Below, piece by piece: positions 28,001 through 40,000 of a stretch of 64,000 bases of DNA. A model generated the notes under the pieces. The model made no database searches. It worked only from the letters and a program-made list of their open reading frames with translations, and was not told the origin of the DNA. Source of the DNA: Nematopogon swammerdamellus (Eukaryota; Arthropoda; Insecta; Lepidoptera; Adelidae); the NCBI GenBank assembly GCA_946902875.1, contig OX336343.1, positions 24,475,596 through 24,539,595 of the forward strand, read 5' to 3'. Both the position numbers and the translations under genes were made by a program. Numbering within the stretch: the first letter of the stretch is position 1; each line of letters begins with the position of its first letter.

Positions 28001-31000
28001 ACCCGACAACCGATGGGGTAGACGGGTGCTCGAATGGAGGCCACGTACAAGCAAACGTAGCGTCGGACGCCCCCCGGCTAGGTGGTCAGATGACCTAAAA
28101 AAATCTGTTAAGTGCGAGTTTTACTCGCGCACGGACGATTCCGTATCTATCCGCTATTATCCGCCTATCTTTTGTCTTTCAACAATGCAATGTATAAAAG
28201 CCTGTGGCGCCATCTATTATTCAATAGTGTGACTAATTAATTTTTCGGACGTTTGTTGTATAGGAGCCCCCCTTAATTTTTAACATTTTCTTATTTGTTG
28301 TTATATCCGCCATAGTAACACATATTCTGTGAAAAGTTCAACAGGCTACCTATTACGGTTCAAGAGATACAGCCCTCGGACAGACGGACGGACGGACGGA
28401 CGGCGGAGGCTTAGTAATAGGCTTCCGTACGAGATACGGAAACCTAAAAAGGTAGCCGGGAGTGGATGGATGAGAAGAGCGGAAGACCGCATGTGGTGGC
28501 GTGCCTTGGGAGAGGCCTATGTCCAGCAGTGGACCGATACAGGCTGATGATGATGGTTACAATAATTAATAAATCTTTGTTATAAATTTTTAGATTACCT
28601 GCAATAAATATAAATTTCCTTATTTCATGGTACACTGTACCTGATCGAATATCTATAGATATGTACGGGGGGGCAGCTGAAAAGTTTTGAACCTAAGTAC
28701 CTTTAAGTGTTACCAATGTCTCGCGCTGTCTCTGCTCTGCGCAATGTCACTAATTGCGAATATCCCCAATAGTATAAATACCGAGTTTCGTGTCATTAGC
28801 ACCATTACTCTTTTCGTTTTTTCGGTGAATGGCAGATTCGGGAAATGGCAGATTCTGGTAATGGCAGATTCTTGAAACGGCAGATATTGTACAGTCAGCT
28901 ACTTTGTGAGGTGGGACCAAGTATGCGTCTTATGCTCTGCGTTCCGTTACAAGCAGTGGCGGCTTTGACCAATAAATTTTAGTGAGGCGACTAAAAATCC
29001 ACCTACATAGCTTAGACCTGAAGTTTGAGTACCAACACGATGGACCTAGCACCAGTGGTTCTCGAGTTATGACCAAAACAAAAGTTCATGTGACAGATGG
29101 ATAGATCTCACCGAGACCTGAAGTTTGAGTACCAACACGATGGGTCTAGCACCAGTGGTTCTCGAGTTATGACCAAAACAAACGTTCATGTGACAGATGG
29201 ATAGATCTCACCGAGACCTGAAGTTTGAGTACCAACACGATGGGTCTAACACCAGTGGTTCTCGAGTTATGACCAAAACAAAAGTTCATGTGACAGATAG
29301 ATAGATCTCACCGAGACCTGAAGTTTGAGTACCGACACGATGGGTCTAGCACCAGTGGTTCTCGAGTTATGACCAAAACAAAAGTTCACGTGACAGATGG
29401 ATAGATCTCACCGAGACCTGAAGTTTGAGTACCAACACGTTCGCAGTTCGCGCGCGCCCAGTTGCAGCCGAACTTCGCCGAGCGCGCGCTCCCCTGCCCG
29501 CACTACACCCCGCAGCGGACTTCATTCGTTCTCGTACTCGTGTGCCCATAGGGTTATAATAAAGGAGCGCAGCGACGTAATACAAACTCTTTGATATTCC
29601 TATGATAGAATTTTGCACATAATTTGAAAAGGTGCCAGGAGAGCAGCCGAGAGAGGCCGTGGGAGCTGTGTGCGCGGGAAGAAATATGTGACATGTTATG
29701 TTATTTACAGAGACTTTTACGTATCTACCGATTGTACCCTGGTACTTCAACATCAATCGGACCACAAAATCGTTACCTTTTTGGTAGGGTTGGCCGTGGT
29801 GGGGAGCTGTGCGCGGGAAAAAATATTGTATGACATGTTATGTTATTTACTGAGACTCTTATCTACCGATTGTACCCTGGTACTTCATGAGCTTCATGAG
29901 CGCTCGCCGCTCGTCTAGGCGAGCGCAGCGACGACGTAATCGTTCTTATGCAGCAGGATTTATTAGCGCCTCAATTGCTAGGTACATACGAATTCAAAGC
30001 GATATTGAGCCGGATGTGTCCGCGGCGTCTCACCAACTTTGCACAATTTCATGCAATGTTTTTTCATGCGCGTGCGGCTCCTTGTCATAGCTGTGTCCCT
30101 GGTACTTTTTCAAAATATGCGCTGTGTTGTATGACATGTTACTGAGACTCTTATCTACCGATTGTACCCTGGTACTTCAAGGGAACACAGAGCGCTCGCC
30201 GCCCGTCTAGGCGAGCGCAGCGACGACGTAATCGTTCATGCAGCTTGATTTATCAGCGCCTCAATTGCTAGGTAAATGCAACGAATTCAAAATCAAACTT
30301 TTGTCTCTATGAGGTGAAGCGATATGAGCCGGATGTGTCCGGCGTCTCACCAACTGTGCACAATGTCATGCAATGTTTTTTCCCGCGCGTGCGGCTCCTT
30401 GTCATGGCTGTGTCCCTGGTACTTTTTCAAATTATGCGCTGTGCTGTATGGTGCTGTCGGCATTTGCGCCAACACACGCGCGTGGACAAGTACATGTGTA
30501 TTGTATGCACTAACACATCTTTGGCGCAGAGCTGAAGTATTTCGTTCGTCGCCTCTAAGGACCCCTCTCGCACCACCTCCCCGCGCCGCACCGCCGGCTC
30601 GCCTCCGCTCCGCCGTGCGCCGTTCGCTTTTGGTCTATAAAGTTCTCTGATCAGTTTGGATGGACTTTTTTAAAATTTTCTTTCATGGCATTTTGAAATA
30701 TTTTTTTTCTTTACCTTCAAGATAATTAAGTGAGGCGGTGCTTCACTTGCTTCACCTGGATAACCGCCACTGGTTACAAGTGACATAAAATATATTATGA
30801 GTATGAGCCCTTCACCGTTCTCTTTTATCGTCAATAAAAAAATCATAATAAACTGGGAACGGTTCTAAAGTACCAGGGCAGCAGAAATTTAAAGGAGGTT
30901 TCCATAATTTTATATAAGTTAATCGATATTATTATTATAATATAACCATTGACTTTTAGGTTATTTCTATGCGATTAACTTATATAAAATTATGGAAACC

Positions 31001-34000
31001 TCCTTTCAATTTCTGCTGCCCTGGTACTTTGGTGACTACATGTTTGTTAATGTTTCTTAATCCGGCCTATATATATTATATATTGTAAATATTGTAAATA
31101 TTTATATTGTAAATAATATAATATAAAATAAAAAAAAGTGATGTAAATAATAAAGTAAATAGTAAATAATATTACAAATATGTTATAAATATTGTATACT
31201 AGATACTTGATGATGACAGAAATGGAATGTAGCTAACGGCCAATAAAAAAAAACCTCTAAGATCGAAACAATGAGATAGTATGTATACTATCCATATACA
31301 TTATGCTCAGAGAAAATAAAACAGGTTCCTATTTTCTCTGAGACATTACGTATTTATAAAAATATTCAATGTGAAAGCGACTTAACTTATTTTTACCTAT
31401 AGGGGATCCTGATGAACCGATGAGTTCACCAGGATCCCCTGGGGGATCCTTCTAGGGGATCCTGGTGGCCTCACCCGATAAAACGATTAAACGGAATTCA
31501 ATTTATTAATTTAATTTAAATTGATTTAATTTAACTGTACTTCTGCCGTTTTAAGAATCTGCCATTACCAGAATCTGCCGTTTTAAGAATCTGCCATTTC
31601 CCGAATCTGCCATTCACCGAACAAACCACTCTTTTAGCAATTGAACCGTGAACATAACTGTGTCTGAGCCATCCGCGCATTGTACGAAATTGGAGTACAG
31701 AGCGTCTTGTAATTTCACAAAGAAGAACAAAACACGGATGGAAATATTTAAAGAGATGGCTACAGTTTATGAGGAGTCTGAACCTTCATTTGGCACCTTA
31801 AACCGAGAATTCAAGCATGGCACGGAGTCAAGAGAACTTTTAATGTTGTTGAAACATATGAGTCCATAACTTTATTTCAGACTAGCTGAGCCCGCGGCTC
31901 CGCTCGCGTGAAATTCGTATTCCAAAGAAGAATGTAAGTAACTAAGGGCGAGGCCGAAGGCCGAGCTGCGTTCAGGTAATCGATTAACCTTCTTAAAGAA
32001 AGTAACTAACTAAGGGCGAGGCCGAAGGCCGAGCTGCTTTCAGGTAAACGATAAATCTTTCTCAAATAAAGGAAGTAAGTAAGGGCGAGGCCGAAGGCCG
32101 AGCTGCGTTCAGGAAGACGATAAACCTTCTGGAAGAAAGGAAGGAACTCAGTGCGAGGCCGAAGGCCGAGCTGCGTTCAGGTAAACCAAAAACCCTCTTC
32201 CGCCTTCGGGCCTCGCCCTTAAAGACTTCCTTTCTTCGATAGAATATAATATCGTTTACTCAATCTATTTATTTCATAAAAATAAAAAAGTAATATTAAT
32301 AACTAAAGAATTAAACCTACCTAACAAACATTAAAATAACTATCAAAACGGGCATTTTCAAATGTTCTTAGAGCACTTGCGGCATTACCCCGCTGGATGG
32401 CAAGGCTAACCTTTTGAATGAAGTACATAAGCCCTTGATGACGGGACACCAGTTGCGTCAACCAGCTCAAGCCTCTTTTGGCTTCACTGCTCCACGGACC
32501 GAGGGTTTCAACCGCAAACGCAACAAATTCGAAATCTTGAATTATATTTCTATATTTGCTGCGTGTGAGGCTCTCCGCCCCAGCCTCGGCCGCGCCAGCC
32601 GCTCTTGAAGATGTCCTAACGTGACTTGGAGCCAATGTGAGAACAAATGTGGCGTCCCACATCAAAGAACTACCCTTAGTCCATGGCACTAAGGTGATAG
32701 CATCGGGCCTCTTTCCATCCAGCCGGGAATAACCGCGAGGTTCTAGGATGCACGGTATATTTGCCGTTAGAAGCGTGGACTTTATAATAAAATTTAAATT
32801 AAATTAACTCAATCTTAATATTAATTAACTTTATTCGAGATGGTTTAGCTTCTTCCTCAACGCAGCCCTTAGTTACTTGCTTTCTTTGAGATGGTTTATC
32901 ATTTGTCAGAACGTAGCTCGGCCTTCGGCCTCGCCTTAGTTGCTTACTTTCTTCAAAATGGTTTAGCTTCTTCCTGAACGCAGCTCGGCCTTCGGCCTCG
33001 CCCTTAGTTACTTGCTTTCTTCGAGATGGTTTTTCAATTATCCGAACGTAGCTCGGCCTTCGGCCTCGCCTTAGTTACTTACTTTCTTCAAGATGGTTTA
33101 GCTTCTTCCTGAACGCAGCTCGGCCTGCGGCCTCGCCCATAGTTACTTACTTTCTTCGAGAAGGTTTATGGTCTTCCAGAATAGAGCTCGGCCTTCGGCC
33201 TCGCCCTTAGTTACTTACTTTCTTCAAGAATGTTTTTCTTCTTCCTGAACTCAGCTCCGCCTTCCGCCTCGCCCTTAGTTACTTTCATCAAGAAAGAATA
33301 TCGTTTACGTGAGCGCAGATCAGCCTTCGGGCCCGCCTTTAGTTACTTACTTTCTTTTTTTTAAATACGAATTTCACGCGAGCGAAGCCGCGGGCAACAG
33401 ATATATAAATTTTATTGCACCAATGACAGCGACATAACTTCGACTTTCAATTATTATTTTTATTTATCAAACAATTTGTCACCGGCCAGCTCACGTCGAG
33501 ATGACAGTTCTCCGTTGTCAACATGACATTTAAAATAGTTTTTTACCTTTACTTTGGATTACGTGATTTTTATTATATTTTTTAATTATTATGTTCATCC
33601 GGGATATACACTGTCACTATAAAAAGTTTCGTCAAATTCCGTTCAGTGGTTTTTGCGAGATGCGCGTACAAATAGACATTTTTGCATTTACGATTTTATT
33701 ATATGTATAGAAAGAATAGATATGTATAGACTTTGTGTTCAAGTTATAAAAAAGAAGAACTGTCATTTTCGTTGTATCTACTTATTTTTAAATTTCGAAT
33801 GAATATTTTATTCAAATTGTATTTGCTGACAGTTCTCAAGATATAATTATGCACTTTGGACTACGTGATTTTAAACGCGCAATAATGTTTATAATTGTAA
33901 ATTTTTTTTTATTTTTGTTATTTTTTTTTACGTATTATGTTAACCCGGCATATAAACTGCCATTATACAAAGTTTCGTCTAATTCCGTTCAGTGGTTTTT

Positions 34001-37000
34001 GCGTGATGCGCGTACAGACAAACAAACAAACAAACAAAAATTTTAAAAACTGTTCTAACATGTTCAGTATCTCATTCTAAGCCACCCTGGTTAGTTTTTT
34101 TCCGAATACATTCAATGTACAGACTTTCTTACCTCTACGATTTTATTATATGTATAGAAAATACAAATATTTTTATTTCAATAAAGAATTATATTACATA
34201 TAGCCAGAAATTAAAAAACCATGATGTCGCGTAGAAAAAAGTTTGCCCATCCCTGGTCTAATTGGTGATCCCAAGGTCACGGAGGGACTCGAATCATTGG
34301 GCCACAGGCGAAAAATCGGTTCTCTTAGCCTGTTTTATAGGTACTGAGACATTATGCTCTTTTCTATTTCTAACATGCAAAATTATTAGTTTGTTACCTC
34401 GCCGATTCGCTATGAAATTTGACTAATTTATTCTTTATATGCTTTCAGATTGTTTATTCTCTTTGCGTCAGATTTGATTTATAATCAAATCTAGTCGTTC
34501 AAACTCCACATTGCCCACCAAGCACGACGGGGACGTTCAGCTTGAATGTTTGGTGCCTAAAACTACCATGCGCATATCATTAAACCTATGTTAATCTATT
34601 ACTTAGAGCTAATCTAGTATGCTTAATCTAATTGTAGGCGATCGACTCAAAGGAATTCAGTCCTTCAACTTTCCTCGTAGAAAATCAACCAACGACCTCC
34701 AGGAAATGACAATGCTACCAAGTGAGAACAGGGTGCACAGCACTCCCCTTTACGTAAAAGTCGCAGTTAATTCCCCCCAAGTAGGTTTAAAACATCTTCC
34801 GAATCCACAGACCTTCTATTTTAGCTTATTATACTTAAACCTAAACCGTGCATTTAATGTAAATGGGTTCTCCTTTGCGTGATACACTTTCCAGGTGAGT
34901 TACAGATAACAAAGAATACAGTGCTATCTTTCACTACGACCTGTCGTGTTTACGCTGGTTGTGAGAAATTCCTGAGCTCGTTCCGATGGTGGAAATTCTT
35001 TACAGCTGCATGGTAATGATGGTGATGTATCCTTTACCGCTGCGCAGCAATGTTGGTGATATATGTCGCACGTCACGGCGATTCCTTGAAGTCCGTGAAA
35101 CACTCAGCCAGATGATTTGCAGTGGTTCCTGTAATCATACGTCTAGGCCGCCGATGGCTTTGAGCTAATTTCGCGCGCCGTTTTTGAGCAAAGTTTACGC
35201 TGTCCCTCGCTGCTAAGTTTGGTAACGCGTTGAGAACAATAGTACGCAACCGAGTATTTGTTTTACGTTCGCGGATTAATAAATCGGCCGCCGTAATAAA
35301 TTGACGCTTCGGTGGAAAACCGCACGCCATCGCGATCCTCGGAAGTGATGAGTCTCGATGGAATATTTTTACTTAAAACATGCAACTTAGCTGACAAAAC
35401 TCCTTTCATTCCGCTCCCAGCTCACACGATCCTGCCAGGCAACCGCTCCTGTGATGTCTGCACACAGCCACACACTTAACCATCACTTCTATAAAAGGTC
35501 CACTCCTTCGCGAGTAACACAGTTAGAGGAGAACCGGCCTCAACTCTGCGAACTGTAAAACTGCGATTTTGTTGATTAAATAAAAAAATAAAACCCGACT
35601 TATTCGTTCGCCCGCCCGGTCTTCATTCCTCGAAGACAACCGATCAATCCTACTGCACGATCCTGACTGTCTCCTGAGGAGCACACCTCCTTCTTTCCTT
35701 GCAAAATGGCCGCAACAGTTCATTTCCCTAATTGGTAGAATATCTGTAGGCCACACCCCTAACTAACGCCATGTTCCGTGTTTATTTATTTTTTGCATCA
35801 AGTCCTAAACAGCCATTTTGAAATTCGAAGGGTTTTTATACTGTTATTTTTTTGAGATTGTGAGATTTTAAGAAATAACACTCAAAATTAGCCCATTTCT
35901 GAAAAGGGTCCATAATTTTTGTTATAGACGACATTTATTGCCAAGAGTATCAGGTTACAGAATCCTGACGCCAAGGGAATTATTTGCACGTGTGTGAACC
36001 GTGTGAATTTAAAATTCGAAAATATTTTAGATAAGAGGAAACAAATATTATAATTTTATATGAGAAGTGCGCGTATGGTGCAAATACACTTTGTACCAGG
36101 CGAACACATCTCAGAGCACCGCCAGATTTTAGATGGCGAAATACATTCGAATGTATTTCGAGGGAGAAAATCTTAACAACACAATAAGCACAATGACTGT
36201 ACTACTGTAACACCCCTATCTGCAGAAAGACGAAGGAAACCATCACTCGCTATCGACGATCGCAAATCCTCGATTTTGGCGCCCCGCGATTGCTTCGAAA
36301 GCTTCTCAGAGCAAGAAAATATCTGCTGACTGAATAACCCCCCCATGTGTTCGCACCGCTCGTCCCCTAGAAATTAAATAAATTCGAAAAAACGTATTTG
36401 ACGAAACCAAATATTGAATAACACCATGCGTAAATTGGAAAGAAAGAGAAAAGAAAGAGAAAAATGTACGTATAAGGAACACTACAATCATTTCTAAGTG
36501 TAATGAATTTATTTATTTATTTACAGTATCTACATACAAGGAGTTAGGTATTACCGTGTATAATCCACGCAATTCTAGAACGTAAAAGTTTTCTTTCAGT
36601 TTCCCCTAAGCCACTCAGCATAATGTACTGATTAAACTGTAGACATATGCTTCCCCAAACCTTTACTTACTCAACCTGTATTCGCGGCCAAGTATAACAT
36701 TGCTTTGCCAACCAGAAAGAGATGGTTGCATGGTACATTGAGTTTTCCATTAGCCCAGTATAGTCAAAATACAGAGACAAGTCTCCGTCATGGCACCGCC
36801 AGAGTAAAAGACAGTACTGTGGATTCAGACATCCACAGCATATCGCATAAAATAAACTCAACTATACCTAACAAACGTTGCCGACATGACTATTCCAACT
36901 ACTGTAATCGAATTCTAATTGGAATTAGGATTCCGTGCTATCTTACGTTGCGACGAAGTCGAGTATTTTTAATCTTGAGTGTACTAGAGACCTTGGAATA

Positions 37001-40000
37001 TATTCCTCTGTCAGCCTCTTTCATTCCAGACTCCAGTGTCTGTCTCCTGTACCTACACACAACAAAACGATAGCGAAATTATATCATCCGTCTAACCGTG
37101 CCCTACTTATGTAATATCACGAATGCAAGGTTCCGCACCACCAGATAATTTGAAACAGGGACTCGAACCCATCACTAATGGATGTTATGTCCATGTTTGA
37201 CTATACATTGTGGATAAATTATGTAAATAATAGCGTTTTGAAAATAAATAACTAATAATTGCGCGAATTGTCTAATTACATTAAGGTTTAAAGACACCAG
37301 CTTGTACGTCACTGAGAATTGGGCCTATGACTATGAAACAATTTCAATGAGCAGGTCCATTTTCCCTTTAGATCGATCACGAGTAACTACAACATAATAC
37401 AAATAGGATAGAACAATTTTCGACAAGTGCGGTGCAGTCTTACTGCCATATAAATGATTAATAACCAATAAACATACATACAACCATACAACACATAGGA
37501 TTTAAACTATAAGATAGCGCTAATCTATTGTAATCGTCACATAACGGCAGAAACAAATAAAACTTACTAGAACACCGATCAGCTGATAATAAAGTGAATT
37601 TAACGGACCAACCGAGTAGTGTACCTACTTAGATAAGAATAAAGATCTCCTTTAACCTTGGAACAACGACGACATATATGGCAGAAAAAATCCAACCCCT
37701 AGCCCATCTGTTACTATAACTCAAGCTTACAATGACGCGATGCAACTGAAGCTACCCCTACATTGTTTCTATGGCGCAACCAAGATACTTCTAACGGAAT
37801 TCATCCAGCCCGTATTTATTTTGTCGATGTTTTAGTTCAATATTATTATCAGCAAATTATTATTTTGTTTAGAGATAACGTTTGAACTGCAGAGATGCCA
37901 TTGCTATGCTAGTTGAATATTTTGTTTTTTTTTGTGTTTTTTTTTTTTGTAGGTGATTAAGATTAAATGTGTCATGATTTATTTATGCCTACGCTGTAAG
38001 TTTTGAAAGCATAAGATTATGATTTGAGACGTAGAAATTTATCTTTTCTTTAAGGCGATTTTAGGCCGAATTTAGTTTTGCGCGTATTAGTTTGTCTTAT
38101 GAACCTATTAAAGAGAGATACGGCGATAGTAAACTTTAATACGTAGCTATACTGAAACAGAAAGTGAAGATAATTAGACAATAGCGATCAGCTGATCCTT
38201 CGCGTCGGCTTGACCCAGTGATGGCACAAAAAATTATCGGCTGGACAACATGCGGGTTCTTTTGTTTATGCGAACAAAAGCTCATGCGCTCGACTAACAC
38301 GTTTGTTTGTAAACAAATCCACAGTTGACTCGTTATCAAAAATATTACCTATTCTGTTCGGAGAGGCCGAGACGTATTGTTATTTTTCTTTTTCGTTTAA
38401 GACAATTTTAGACCGAATCCCTTCTTACACGTGTTGTACTGTTTTACGACATTTTAAAGAGCGATAATGAAAGTGTAATTGACAAGAACAGCTGAAACAG
38501 AAAGTTGAGATTAACAATAATTTTATGACCGTGCGCAACCGATGTTAGCTTGCACCGCCGGCCTCGACTCACAGAAAAAAAAGGGTATCTGCCAGGCATG
38601 CGGCGATTCTATTGTTTGGAGAACAAAACGTTTGCACTCGTCTTTTATTGGTAAACGAACTACAGCTGTTTTGGACTCTTATCAAATCTGACACAATATT
38701 TTGAACAATCTGAAGCCATTTGAATTTATAAAACCAATTCGATTTAAGTTTGACCCATACGTTATGTGATATGTAGTAACCTCGGTTCTTTAAATGAGTC
38801 TAGGTGTGCTTTATTAATTAATTTGTAAGACACGCCTATTTTTTACTCATCTCGGCTCACGGCATCATTTGAGACATTATGCTCTTTTCTATTTCTAACA
38901 TGCAAAATTATTAGTTTGTTACCTCGCCGATTCGCTATGAAATTTGACTAATTTATTCTTTATATGCTTTCAGATTGTTTATTCTCTTTGCGTCAGATTT
39001 GATTTATAATCAAATCTAGTCGTTCAAACTCCACATTGCCCACCAAGCACGACGGGGACGTTCAGCTTGAATGTTTGGTGCCTAAAACTACCATGCGCAT
39101 ATCATTAAACCTATGTTAATCTATTACTTAGAGCTAATCTAGTATGCTTAATCTAATTGTAGGCGATCGACTCAAAGGAATTCAGTCCTTCAACTTTCCT
39201 CGTAGAAAATCAACCAACGACCTCCAGGAAATGACAATGCTACCAAGTGAGAACAGGGTGCACAGCACTCCCCTTTACGTAAAAGTCGCAGTTAATTCCC
39301 CCCAAGTAGGTTTAAAACATCTTCCGAATCCACAGACCTTCTATTTTAGCTTATTATACTTAAACCTAAACCGTGCATTTAATGTAAATGGGTTCTCCTT
39401 TGCGTGATACACTTTCCAGGTGAGTTACAGATAACAAAGAATACAGTGCTATCTTTCACTACGACCTGTCGTGTTTACGCTGGTTGTGAGAAATTCCTGA
39501 GCTCGTTCCGATGGTGGAAATTCTTTACAGCTGCATGGTAATGATGGTGATGTATCCTTTACCGCTGCGCAGCAATGTTGGTGATATATGTCGCACGTCA
39601 CGGCGATTCCTTGAAGTCCGTGAAACACTCAGCCAGATGATTTGCAGTGGTTCCTGTAATCATACGTCTAGGCCGCCGATGGCTTTGAGCTAATTTCGCG
39701 CGCCGTTTTTGAGCAAAGTTTACGCTGTCCCTCGCTGCTAAGTTTGGTAACGCGTTGAGAACAATAGTACGCAACCGAGTATTTGTTTTACGTTCGCGGA
39801 TTAATAAATCGGCCGCCGTAATAAATTGACGCTTCGGTGGAAAACCGCACGCCATCGCGATCCTCGGAAGTGATGAGTCTCGATGGAATATTTTTACTTA
39901 AAACATGCAACTTAGCTGACAAAACTCCTTTCATTCCGCTCCCAGCTCACACGATCCTGCCAGGCAACCGCTCCTGTGATGTCTGCACACAGCCACACAC

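Larger units (their letters stand above)
28954..30772. mobile_element. Non-autonomous hAT-type element with 8-bp target duplication
   Basis: GTTACAAG at 28946-28953 and 30773-30780 flank ends CAGTGGCGGCTTTGACC and, inverted, CAGTGGCGGTTATCC. AGTGAGGCG blocks lie inside both ends. The interior holds a 100-bp tandem array and a duplicated 310-bp block and has no transposase. It is nested in the element 28815-31625. Confidence 0.88.
28815..31625. mobile_element. Large element whose inverted ends are ATGGCAGATTC tandem repeats
   Basis: Left end about 28820-28890: four units of ATGGCAGATTC plus 4-6 bp. The right end (31545-31625) is the same sequence inverted, with five units. The ends are closely matched, including a flanking TCGGTGAATGG. 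The interior between the ends is mostly a nested hAT (28954-30772) and a MITE (30867-31030), so the original element may have been about 0.8 kb. No transposase was recognised. Confidence 0.65.

Noticed and set aside
28102..28445. Helitron insertion
   Set aside because: The 5' end starts TC after an A, but the 3' end lacks a proper hairpin plus CTRR followed by T, and an 8-bp flanking repeat argues against it.
34619..35756. Small ORFs repeated identically at 39144-40281, as possible duplicated genes
   Set aside because: They lie in the LTRs of the non-coding LTR element and have no family features; identity follows from LTR duplication.
37140..37190. tRNA gene on the minus strand inside the LARD-like interior
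   Set aside because: Only the GGGTTCGAGTCCC B-box region is convincing; there is no acceptor stem pairing or A box.
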